Positions 6,892 through 14,311 of a stretch of 15,811 bases of DNA are shown one piece after another. A program made the translations under genes and the position numbers. The stretch comes from JABMRP01 sp964444795 (GTDB lineage: Bacteria; Planctomycetota; Planctomycetia; Pirellulales; Thermoguttaceae). Numbering within the stretch: the first letter of the stretch is position 1; each line of letters begins with the position of its first letter. Under the pieces are notes generated by a model that saw only the letters and a list, made by a program, of their open reading frames with translations, was not told the DNA's origin and ran no database searches. The stretch spans positions 1 to 15,811 of the forward strand of contig CAYUIQ010000211.1 of the NCBI GenBank assembly GCA_964444795.1, in the 5' to 3' direction.

Positions 6892-8418
6892 TCACTCGCC
6901 GGAGAACTGCGGCATCGGTACGGGCCGGCCGGTTGCCTTTTCGACCGGGAGTTGGGCGTCCACCTCGCGCATCCACCGAATCAGCAGATCGGCCAGACCA
7001 CGCGCTTCGGCCCGATGGTCGGCCAGCACCTCATGCTTTTCCTCCAAGTCGGTTTCCAGATCGTACAACTCCCAACGGCGAGCCGAGTAGAAGTAGTACA
7101 GCTTCCAGCGCCCGCGGCGGACCGACGAATGGGGCTCGATTCCGTCGCCGACGCCGATGTCGCGATACCACTGATGCGGATAGTGCCAGAAGAGCGGCCG
7201 CTCTGTGTTGCCCGAAACGTCGCCTCGCAGCACCGGGGTAAGATCGACGCCGTCGAGCGGTCCCCGCGGCCAGTTGTCCTTCGGCACGCCGGCAACCGAC
7301 AGCAGCGTGGGCAGGATATCGACGGTCACGCTGGGAACGGCGGATCGCGAGCCGGCTTTCACGACGCCGGGCCAGTAGACGATCATCGGCGTGCGCGTGC
7401 CCCCTTCATACGCGGCGCCTTTGCCGGACCGAATCGGACGGTTGTGGCCGTCGAGCCGGTAGGGGCCGCCGGTGGTGGCGCGGGTGTGGTTCGACAGACC
7501 GCCGTTGTCCGAAAGAAAAAAGACCACGGTGTTATCCAGCACATTCTTTTCGGCCAGCTTGTCGAGAATCGCGCCGAGACTGGCGTCCATCGACTCGATC
7601 ATCGATGCATATCGGGCCTCGACCTGTGGCAGACCGTCCTTCTCGTAGCGACCGACGTAAGGTCTGATCGCCTGGATGGGCGTGTGGATGGCGTAATGGG
7701 CCAGATGGAGGAAGAAGGGGACCCGCTCGGCCACCGCCCGGTCGATCTGCTTGTTCGCCTCGATCGTGATCGCGGCGTTGATGTCGGTATCGGTATCGAG
7801 ATACGCTTCCAAGCCCGGGTGACGCTGGCGCCAACCGGGGTTGGGATAATAACCGGCGGGCGATCCGTGACGGCTGCCGCCGATGTTGACCTGGAACCCG
7901 AGCTTCGTCGGGTCCGCTCCAGGAGTTCCCGCGGCGCCGAAATGGGCCTTGCCCGCGTGGATCGTGCGATAGCCACCGGCGGCAAGAAGCCGCGGCAACT
8001 TGGGATGACCGTCGTCCGGCTGCAAACCGGCCGCTCGCCAATCCGGCGGGCAAGCGTGTAGGTGGTTACCGTCGCGCTTGTTGACCGTGGCGGTCCAGTT
8101 GGTAATCCGCGTGCGTGCCGGATAGCGGCCGGAGAGCAGCGATGTCCGCGTGGGCGAGCAAACACAGCAGGCCGCATAGGTGTCGGTGAAGACACATCCC
8201 ATCGCGGCCAGCCGTTCCATGTTGGGCGTGCGATAGGTGCGGTTCCAGTAAGTCGCTTCCGGGCCGAAGGGAACGGAAGTATCTTGCCAACCCATGTCGT
8301 CGACCAGGAAGACGACGATATTGGGCCGATCGGCACTTTCGGCGGCGCGAGTTTTCGTGTTCGCGGCCGAGAGGGTCGCCGTTACGATCAACGCGAGGAT
8401 GAGCCGGTTCGTCGTCAT
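6892..8418 (-). CDS. Secreted type I sulfatase (arylsulfatase family), GKAHFG variant
   Basis: This 508-residue formylglycine-dependent sulfatase removes sulfate esters, probably from a polysaccharide, outside the cytoplasm. A signal peptide covers about 1-25. The metal pair is D40-D41 (LVDDMGW). The maturation motif is CSPTR (C87-R91), with the Cys expected to become formylglycine; C84 and C85 lie just before it. SDNGG (303-307) and SGKGAAYEGG (K333) are present, as is AIHTP (H245). The usual GKWHLG is here GKAHFG (156-161), which keeps Lys and His but loses Trp. AGGAAA lies before the ATG. It follows the PQQ-like gene by only 9 bp, so it is the last gene of an operon with that gene and the SGNH esterase. 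The substrate is unknown. Confidence 0.93.
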   Translation of the reverse strand: MTTNRLILALIVTATLSAANTKTRAAESADRPNIVVFLVDDMGWQDTSVPFGPEATYWNRTYRTPNMERLAAMGCVFTDTYAACCVCSPTRTSLLSGRYPARTRITNWTATVNKRDGNHLHACPPDWRAAGLQPDDGHPKLPRLLAAGGYRTIHAGKAHFGAAGTPGADPTKLGFQVNIGGSRHGSPAGYYPNPGWRQRHPGLEAYLDTDTDINAAITIEANKQIDRAVAERVPFFLHLAHYAIHTPIQAIRPYVGRYEKDGLPQVEARYASMIESMDASLGAILDKLAEKNVLDNTVVFFLSDNGGLSNHTRATTGGPYRLDGHNRPIRSGKGAAYEGGTRTPMIVYWPGVVKAGSRSAVPSVTVDILPTLLSVAGVPKDNWPRGPLDGVDLTPVLRGDVSGNTERPLFWHYPHQWYRDIGVGDGIEPHSSVRRGRWKLYYFYSARRWELYDLETDLEEKHEVLADHRAEARGLADLLIRWMREVDAQLPVEKATGRPVPMPQFSGE

Positions 8419-8427
8419 GCGTATTTC

Positions 8428-9690
8428 CTACTTACCGATGCAATACAAAAACTTGTCGCTACGCAACAGCAGCCGGCCGCCAACGATCGCGGGCGTGGCG
8501 TTGAAGACACTCGAATCCAGCCGGTTGCGGGCCAGTTCTTCAAACTCCGTCGACAGGGCCAGCACGACCGTTCCGTCGAGCCGAGTGACGCCGAAGATCT
8601 TGCCGTCGGCGGCGACCAGCGAGGCGTAGATTTTGTCGCCGCTGCCGGAGATGTCCAACTTCTCGCTGTAGACCGCCTCGCCCGAGTCGGCCTTGAGGCA
8701 ATAGGCGACCCCCGCCTGGTCGATGGCGTAGATGTGTCCGTCGTGGTAGATCGGGGTGCTTACGCGAGTGGTCCACTTCTTTGTCCACTCCACGTGCGAG
8801 TCGCTCACGTCGCCACGTCCGCCGGTGCGGATGGCCAGCAGCATGGCGCTGAACCGGCTGTTGATGATGAAGACGGTTCCGTCGTGGGCGAACACCGAGG
8901 GGCAGACGTAATCCGTGGGCTTCTTGCTGAACCAGATCTTTCGACCGGTCGTCGGATCGAGTCCCAGGATCTGGAACTTGTCGACGACCACCAATTCCTC
9001 TTTGCCACCGGTCGCCGAGACGATCAAGGGCGTGCTCCAGGAGTCGACGATCCCGTCCACCCGCCACGCTTCCTTGCCGGTCGCCTTGCTCAGCGCCCGA
9101 ATCGATTGGCTTTCGGCGCTGGCGTTGACGATCACCAGATCCTTGTGCAGGATGGGCGAAGCGCCGGAGCCCCAGTTGTGTTTATCCAGACCGGTTCCGA
9201 CCTTGGCGGTCCAGAGCAACTCGCCGTCGAGGCTGTACTTCATCACGCCCGACTTCCCGAAGAAGACGTAGACGTCCTTGCCGTCGGTAACGCACGTGGC
9301 CGAAGCGTAACCGTGCAGGGCGATGCGCCCGCCGTCGTAGTCGGTCTCGGGCAGTTGGGGTTCGATCTTCTTGTCCCAGACGATTTTGCCCGAGGCGTTG
9401 TCGATGCACAGAACGTGCTGCGCCAGTTTCCCCTGATCGCCCGGGGAGTCGGCATCGAAGCCGTAGCCGCTGTAACAGGTGAGGAAGATCTTGCCGCCGG
9501 TGACAATCGGACTGGAACTGCCGAAGCCCGGCATGGGTGTCTTCCAGACGATATTCTCGCCGGCGCTCCAAGTCGCGGGCAGGCCCTTGTCGTCCGACAT
9601 GCCGGAGCCGTCGGAACCTCGGAATCGGGCCCAGTCGGCTCCGGCAAACAGGGCAACAAACAGGACGGCAACGACTACTTGACGGACCAT
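8428..9690 (-). CDS. Secreted PQQ-like beta-propeller repeat protein
   Basis: A 420-residue protein with a signal peptide (about 1-17, cleavage near FAGA) and repeated propeller blades of PQQ/pyrrolo-quinoline type, for example LCIDNASGKIVWDKKI, YSLDGELLWTAKV, LSKATGKEAWRV, LGLDPTTGRKIWF and CLKADSGEAVYSEKL. The opening ADWARFRGSDGSG is typical of planctomycete outer-membrane or periplasmic PQQ-like proteins. Such proteins are often scaffolds and no dehydrogenase catalytic residues can be identified, so enzyme activity should not be assumed. GGAG precedes the ATG by 9 nt. It lies between the SGNH esterase (38 bp upstream) and the sulfatase (9 bp downstream) and is probably cotranscribed with them. 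Confidence 0.88.
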   Translation of the reverse strand: MVRQVVVAVLFVALFAGADWARFRGSDGSGMSDDKGLPATWSAGENIVWKTPMPGFGSSSPIVTGGKIFLTCYSGYGFDADSPGDQGKLAQHVLCIDNASGKIVWDKKIEPQLPETDYDGGRIALHGYASATCVTDGKDVYVFFGKSGVMKYSLDGELLWTAKVGTGLDKHNWGSGASPILHKDLVIVNASAESQSIRALSKATGKEAWRVDGIVDSWSTPLIVSATGGKEELVVVDKFQILGLDPTTGRKIWFSKKPTDYVCPSVFAHDGTVFIINSRFSAMLLAIRTGGRGDVSDSHVEWTKKWTTRVSTPIYHDGHIYAIDQAGVAYCLKADSGEAVYSEKLDISGSGDKIYASLVAADGKIFGVTRLDGTVVLALSTEFEELARNRLDSSVFNATPAIVGGRLLLRSDKFLYCIGK

Positions 9691-9728
9691 CGTGTGTCTC
9701 TCCGCGGAAAGGAAGGTGGGGGAAATGT

Positions 9729-10421
9729 TCAGTTCTTATTCAGCAGGGCAATCGTCTTCTCGGCGAACCGCTTGCCGAGTTCGGCGTAGCCGGGCTTGTC
9801 GTAGTGCAGGCCGTCGCGCGGGCCGTTGAGATCGTCGGTATCGACCCAATCGCCCAACGGGTCCTTTTCGGCCACCGCGACTTGCGCGGCCCGTACGCCG
9901 TCCCAGTGTTGATTGTTCTTCAGATGGTCGCTCAACCGGCCGATCACCACGGTGATGTCGTCGCGCTCCAGGTCGGTGCGAAGTTGCTCGACGAGGCCGG
10001 CGAGGCTTTTCTCATAGACGGTCGAGTGCGATTCCTTGGCGTCGCGTTCACCCTGCATCCAGACGAACGACATCGTGTCGACCTTCTTACCCTCGATCGC
10101 CGCGCGTACTTTGGTGATCAAACGATCGTACAACACGCCGGTGGTCTCCGGCGCCGGGCCCTCGGCCGGTTTCCACTGCTTGTACCACTGCCGGATCGGC
10201 TGTCCGCCGACCGCGTCTTTCACCACGATCACTTCATCCTGCGAGAACGCCTTTTCCACGGTCGGCGTAAACGACACCTGCGGCGGCAGGCCGGCCATGT
10301 TCGACTGACCCGAAAGAATGAACAGTCGCACCTTACCCTCGGCTGCGGCCGATCTGGCGGTGAGTGATAGAGCAGCGCAACAGGCAACAAGGGCGATTGG
10401 TTTGGTGTAGTTTCGGAGCAT
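9729..10421 (-). CDS. Secreted SGNH-type esterase, sialate O-acetylesterase / CE6-like (DUF303)
   Basis: The 230-residue product fits the carbohydrate-acetylesterase branch of the SGNH hydrolases. The nucleophile block is ILSGQSNMAG (S40), the glycine block VGGQPI (G73), a third block WMQGERDA (121-128), and the C-terminal catalytic pair is in DGLHY (D203, H206). A signal peptide runs to about residue 27 (SAAA, then E). The frame is open upstream to an ATG at 10553, but ATG 10421 is chosen because a strong AGGAGA lies about 8 nt before it and a signal peptide follows at once. It probably removes acetyl groups from a glycan outside the cytoplasm. It is the first gene of the operon with the PQQ-like protein and a sulfatase. 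Confidence 0.88.
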   Translation of the reverse strand: MLRNYTKPIALVACCAALSLTARSAAAEGKVRLFILSGQSNMAGLPPQVSFTPTVEKAFSQDEVIVVKDAVGGQPIRQWYKQWKPAEGPAPETTGVLYDRLITKVRAAIEGKKVDTMSFVWMQGERDAKESHSTVYEKSLAGLVEQLRTDLERDDITVVIGRLSDHLKNNQHWDGVRAAQVAVAEKDPLGDWVDTDDLNGPRDGLHYDKPGYAELGKRFAEKTIALLNKN

Positions 10422-10499
10422 GGTGCTTCTCCTGCGTTTCTTGTGGTGGGCGAAAGGAGGATGGCTTGCAGCCACCCCCGACCGGCACATCCAATCGCC

Positions 10500-10515
10500 G
10501 CCGATTCTAATCGGC
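10500..10515. repeat. Short perfect palindrome between sulfatase and esterase genes
   Basis: GCCGATT, CT, AATCGGC is a perfect 7-bp inverted repeat with a 2-nt centre. It starts 27 nt after the sulfatase stop at 10543 and 78 bp before the esterase start. It could be a protein-binding site for the operon at 10421 or part of a weak terminator; no T run follows. Confidence 0.35.
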
Positions 10516-10542
10516 ACCGAACTCGCTGTCAAACCATCCAGC

Positions 10543-11970
10543 CTACTTGCCACGCCGATCGGCCGCGGTCATGGGCGCGTATGCGGCGTCGCCCTCGACA
10601 CCCGGTCGGGGTAGCAATACGCGGGGATTGGCTTCGACCCCCACCGGTCGGCAGTTCTTACCCGGATTCTTCCCATCGCCCAGGTCATCGCGGGCCGCGG
10701 CCAGATAGCCTTTCAGCCGAGCGACCACGTCGGCGTTGCCAGCGGCCACGTTTTGCGATTCGCCGATGTCCTGGTCGAGATGGTACAGGGCGCCGCTGGC
10801 AAACAGTTTCCACGGACCCGAGCGCACGGCCCGAAGGTTCTTGCCCTGATAGTAGAAAAACGTCTCGTGCGGTGTCTTGGCGTCGGAATCGCCCAGCAGC
10901 AAAGCCGATACGTCGCGGCCGTCGATGATCCGATCCGTCGGCACTTTGCCGCCGGCCATCGCGGCAAACGTGGGCAGCAGATCCATCGTGGTAGCCAGTT
11001 GGTCGCACGTCGACCGGGCTGGCACATGTCCCGGCCACCATGCCAAGGTCGGCTCGCGAAGACCGCCCTCGAAAGCCGACCCCTTACCGCCTCGAAGCGG
11101 CCGGTTCACGCAGCCTCGCGATCCGCCGTTGTCGGAAGTGAAGAGCACGAACGTCTGCTCTTCGAGTTTCAACTCTCGCAGTGTATGTAGTACTTGCCCC
11201 ACGCTCCAATCGACTTCCTCGATCTGGGCACCGGTGACTTGATCGGGATTGGCGGCCCGGTCGAGAAACTCTTTCCTGGCCGCCCGGGGGTGATGGACGA
11301 AGGCGTGTGGCAGATAGACGAAGAACGGCCGGTCCTTGTTCTCCTTGATGAACGTCACCGCCGCGGCGGTAAACCGCCGGCACAGCTCGGCCTGATCTTC
11401 CATGGTCTTCACTTCGCCGACGATCAGCGCATCGCGGACCACCGGCAGCGGCGAAAAATGCCAGCCCGTGTGGCCTTTCCACATGTCGTTGGAGTAGGGG
11501 ATGCCGAAGTACGTGTCGAACCCCTGTCGCGTCGGCAGAAACTTCGGCTGGTCGCCCAAATGCCACTTGCCAAAGCAGCCGGTGGCATACCCGGCCTTCT
11601 TCAGCACTTCGGCCACGGTGATCTCGTCGGGGTGCAGCCCGTGTCGATCGCCGGGAAAAAGCACCGCGTGAAACGAACCGGTGGCCAGCCCCACGCGCTT
11701 TGGGTAACAGCCGGTCATCAGCGCCGCGCGAGACGGCGTACACACGGGGGCGGCGACGTAGAACGACGTCAGCTTCATGCCCTCGTCGGCCATGCGGTCG
11801 AGGTGCGGAGTGTGGTTGATCGTCGAGCCAAACGGTCCGATATCGCCATAGCCCATGTCGTCGATGAAAATGACGACGAAATTGGGCCCGCGCTCGGCGG
11901 CTGGAGTCGCACCCGTCGCAAAGACAACTGCGGTGAGAACCGCGAAAGGCGCCAGAATTCGCAATCGCAC
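10543..11970 (-). CDS. Secreted type I sulfatase (arylsulfatase family), canonical motifs
   Basis: The 475-residue protein is a formylglycine sulfatase with canonical motifs: metal pair D37-D38 (FIDDMGYGD), CTPSR (77-81, C77 to be oxidised), GKWHLG (134-139), HHP after VYLPHAFV, SDNGG (279-283) and GGKGSAFEGG (K296). A signal peptide (RLRILAPFAVLTAVVFA) precedes PAAERGP. The start is set at GTG 11970 because GGAGG (11983-11979) lies exactly 8 nt before it and the signal peptide follows directly. ATG 11997 is the alternative, but it has no SD and adds nine residues. It lies between divergent phosphatase and downstream esterase operon, 121 bp from the latter. The C-terminal 30 residues are Pro/Arg-rich. 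The substrate is unknown. Confidence 0.93.
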   Translation of the reverse strand: MRLRILAPFAVLTAVVFATGATPAAERGPNFVVIFIDDMGYGDIGPFGSTINHTPHLDRMADEGMKLTSFYVAAPVCTPSRAALMTGCYPKRVGLATGSFHAVLFPGDRHGLHPDEITVAEVLKKAGYATGCFGKWHLGDQPKFLPTRQGFDTYFGIPYSNDMWKGHTGWHFSPLPVVRDALIVGEVKTMEDQAELCRRFTAAAVTFIKENKDRPFFVYLPHAFVHHPRAARKEFLDRAANPDQVTGAQIEEVDWSVGQVLHTLRELKLEEQTFVLFTSDNGGSRGCVNRPLRGGKGSAFEGGLREPTLAWWPGHVPARSTCDQLATTMDLLPTFAAMAGGKVPTDRIIDGRDVSALLLGDSDAKTPHETFFYYQGKNLRAVRSGPWKLFASGALYHLDQDIGESQNVAAGNADVVARLKGYLAAARDDLGDGKNPGKNCRPVGVEANPRVLLPRPGVEGDAAYAPMTAADRRGK

Positions 11971-11978
11971 AGGAAGAA

Positions 11979-11983
11979 CCTCC
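11979..11983 (-). promoter_or_regulatory. Shine-Dalgarno GGAGG that decides a GTG start
   Basis: GGAGG on the minus strand lies 8 nt before GTG at 11970 and inside the frame that begins at ATG 11997. It favours the GTG as the true start of the sulfatase. Confidence 0.65.
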
Positions 11984-12049
11984 GATGACAGGGGCATGGC
12001 GGCCGCTTGACAGAGCCGTCGCCAATTGGGAACATTACTTGGCGGTCAT

Positions 12050-12058
12050 TGTATACCA
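12050..12058 (-). promoter_or_regulatory. Possible extended minus-10 promoter for the sulfatase at 10543-11970
   Basis: The minus strand reads TGGTATACA (12058-12050), a TGn-extended minus-10. No good minus-35 is seen at the right distance. It would give a leader of about 70 nt to the GTG start. The stretch 11998-12116 is the divergent promoter region shared with the phosphatase gene. A TTGACA on the plus strand (12007-12012) may serve the phosphatase, but no clear minus-10 follows. Confidence 0.4.
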
Positions 12059-12116
12059 TCGCACGGTATGCGAGCCAGGGCCGCGGCCACATGGTGCGAG
12101 TTTCCGGACACAGGTC

Positions 12117-12596
12117 ATGCAATTCGATCAGATCTCTCCCCAATTATTCGTCGGTTCGTGTCCGGAGGACTCCGGCGACGTCGACTACCTTGCCGACCAG
12201 GCGAGCATCACGGCCGTTCTGAATGTGCAAACCGACGAAGACTTTGACGACTGGGACATCAACTGGCCGGCCCTGGAAAGTCATTATCGCACCCGCGGGG
12301 TCGAAGTATGCCGCGTGCCCATCCGCGACTTCAGTCCGGAGTCGCTCCGCTTGCGGCTTCCCGCTTGCGTTGACGCGCTGGCCGAGTTGCTCGACCGAGA
12401 GCACAAGGTGCTGGTTCACTGCAACGCCGGGATCAATCGATCGCCCAGCACGGTCATCGCCTATCTGCACTGGATCGAGCAGTGGGATCTCGACGAGGCG
12501 GTCGCCCACGTTACCCGATGCCGGGCGTGCGACCCGTATCTGGAATCGATCCGCCTGGCGACCGAGGATCGACGCCGCAAGCCGGGCGGTGAATAA
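12117..12596 (+). CDS. Dual-specificity phosphatase resembling SEX4/laforin glucan phosphatases
   Basis: This 159-residue protein is a single Cys-based dual-specificity phosphatase domain. The P-loop is HCNAGINRSPS (H101, C102 nucleophile, R108), and the general acid is probably D71 in RVPIRDFSPESLR. The chain aligned by eye from memory runs parallel to plant SEX4 over most of its length: VLNVQTDEDFDDW, LESHYRTRGVE, RDFSPESLRLRLP, VLVHCNAGINRSP, IAYLHWIEQW and a final YLESIRLATED. No signal peptide and no CBM20 or CBM48 starch-binding domain is present, so it is likely cytoplasmic. Roles could include glycan or protein dephosphorylation. ATG 12117 is chosen over the upstream ATG 11985 because homology starts there (MQFDQISPQLFVGSCP). 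It ends 7 bp from the convergent lyase gene, with no terminator between. Confidence 0.88.
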   Translation: MQFDQISPQLFVGSCPEDSGDVDYLADQASITAVLNVQTDEDFDDWDINWPALESHYRTRGVEVCRVPIRDFSPESLRLRLPACVDALAELLDREHKVLVHCNAGINRSPSTVIAYLHWIEQWDLDEAVAHVTRCRACDPYLESIRLATEDRRRKPGGE

Positions 12597-12603
12597 GCTC
12601 GAA

Positions 12604-14286
12604 TCACGGATCGCCGTAAAACACCGAATGATCGTACGTTCGCGCGTCGGCCCGTTTCTGCTGGTGCTTTTCCAACGGGCCGTGATACTGGCAATGGAAG
12701 AAGCGGCGGTCGAACACCGGTGCCGGCAGCAACGCCCCCCTACCGTCGATCGTCGCGGCAAGATGCAAAAGCGCCAGCGGAACTTCGTCGCCGGTGCGTG
12801 CATGGCTGCGGCCTGGTCGGGGAAAGAGGCCCGTGGGCGTTTGTGTCTTCAGCAGGTTGTCGGCGACTCGGCAAGCATGGTGCAACAGGCGGCGGTCCTG
12901 GGTGGCCCGATAACACTCCAGAAGAGCGTAAATCGCCCGCCAATCGGTACACTTCGTATCGACGTGGACTGAGCGCTCGTCGCCGCCGGGTTGGCCCACG
13001 TCGCCCAGATCGAACTGCCGGCCGATCTCTCGAACCATCCGCCAGTGCGCCTCGTCGGCTGTCAGCCGATACGCCATGGCATAGCCCCAGAGGAGAAAGC
13101 CGTCGGCCTTGCGCGGTGCAAACGACTCGGCGACGTAGTAGCCCGTGCGCGATTCCCGCCATCGAATGGGCGTTCCGTCGGTCATCATGCCGACGAACCG
13201 GCCGGTTTTCGCATCGTAGCCGTGCCGTGCGTAGGCTTTCAGGTCGCCGGACGCCCACTGGAGGAACTCGCGTCCCACCTCGGCGTATGCACCGCCCTGT
13301 TTCACCAGCGTTTCGGCGGCCTGCATTTGCGCCAGCGGCAAGTGATGATAGCGGCTCACCTGATGATAGGACGCAACGATCTTCGCCTCGTTGATCTTCG
13401 GATGGACGTGTCCCAGGGCCTCTTGAGCACGGTCCTGTTTGCGATAGCTGAGTTGCCCGCCACAGAGGCCGGTTTCCGGATGCCGGGCCTGCTGCCAACG
13501 ACGGATCAGCCGGCGCGTCCAGGTCAGCGCGTCGAGGTCCTTGCCGAGGACGGCCAGCATGACCCCGCTGTGCAGAAGCGGCGGTGTGACGTTGGCAAAC
13601 GACAAATTACCGCCCTGAGCAGGGAACGGCACTTCGATCTTCTCGCCGAACGGGCTGTCCCATTTCGGACGCCGGTCGTTGCGAACGCTTGCGTGGCGGT
13701 TGTAGTCCAGAAGCGACCAATCGAGGATATGCCCCGCCCAAATCGCCTCCGTCAGCCGGGCGGTGGCCGGGGCGTCGACACGCCACATCAGCCGGTAGTA
13801 CGGTTGATGCCCCTTCACTTCATGTGCGTCGGCATACTGCCCGACGGCCTGATCCTGCTCGAGATCCCAGGCCATATGCCCACCCCAGTAGAGTAATCCG
13901 TTGGGCGTGACCAGATGCTTCAACGCATGTCGCGTTGCGTCCTCGGCGGCCTGACGATATTGCTTCTGGCCGGTCAACGCGGTCAGGCCGTCCAGTGTGC
14001 GCAGTAGCGGCTGCCCGCTGGCGAAGTTCGACAAGACCCACGTCCGCTGGGGGCCCTTCCATCGCACCGGCTCGAACGTTTCGACGTGCAGGCCGTCGAC
14101 AAACAGCGGCGTGGTCTCCTTGCCATACGTATCGCGTCCGCGCTCGATCACCGTGTCGGCAAACCGGCGAACCGACTGGAGATAAGGCCCGCTGGCGGGT
14201 TGCCGTTCCTCGCAAAGTGCTTGGCCGGCGAGTATTGCGAGTAGTACCACGACCAACGAAAGCTTCTGGAGATATTGGCTCTTCAT
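12604..14286 (-). CDS. Family PL2-like pectate lyase, exported
   Basis: The 560-residue product has a signal peptide (about 1-23) and resembles polysaccharide lyase family 2 (PelW/PelX type, alpha/alpha toroid), which cleaves polygalacturonate by metal-assisted beta-elimination. The likely metal ligands are H137 (LLYWGGH), E156 (AHEVKG) and H198 (NRH), with R197 as base. E156 to H198 is 42 residues, the same spacing as remembered for the Yersinia enzyme (E130 to H172), and H137 to E156 is 19 against 21. TPLFVDGL, WVLSNFASGQPLLRTLDGL and PYYRLMW also match. ATG 14286 is used because the signal peptide starts there and GAGAGG lies about 9 nt before it; the frame is open further upstream without support. 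It starts 25 nt after the stop of a sulfatase gene and is probably cotranscribed. Activity and substrate are inferred. Confidence 0.8.
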   Translation of the reverse strand: MKSQYLQKLSLVVVLLAILAGQALCEERQPASGPYLQSVRRFADTVIERGRDTYGKETTPLFVDGLHVETFEPVRWKGPQRTWVLSNFASGQPLLRTLDGLTALTGQKQYRQAAEDATRHALKHLVTPNGLLYWGGHMAWDLEQDQAVGQYADAHEVKGHQPYYRLMWRVDAPATARLTEAIWAGHILDWSLLDYNRHASVRNDRRPKWDSPFGEKIEVPFPAQGGNLSFANVTPPLLHSGVMLAVLGKDLDALTWTRRLIRRWQQARHPETGLCGGQLSYRKQDRAQEALGHVHPKINEAKIVASYHQVSRYHHLPLAQMQAAETLVKQGGAYAEVGREFLQWASGDLKAYARHGYDAKTGRFVGMMTDGTPIRWRESRTGYYVAESFAPRKADGFLLWGYAMAYRLTADEAHWRMVREIGRQFDLGDVGQPGGDERSVHVDTKCTDWRAIYALLECYRATQDRRLLHHACRVADNLLKTQTPTGLFPRPGRSHARTGDEVPLALLHLAATIDGRGALLPAPVFDRRFFHCQYHGPLEKHQQKRADARTYDHSVFYGDP

Positions 14287-14311
14287 GGGCGAGATCCTCT
14301 CTGGAATAACC

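Noticed and set aside
6787..9789. Long plus-strand open frames opposite the sulfatase and the propeller
   Set aside because: They are antisense to well-supported genes and show no family motifs; such frames are common opposite GC-rich genes.
10422..10553. N-terminal extension of the SGNH esterase
   Set aside because: It would put 44 residues before a clear signal peptide. A strong SD supports ATG 10421.
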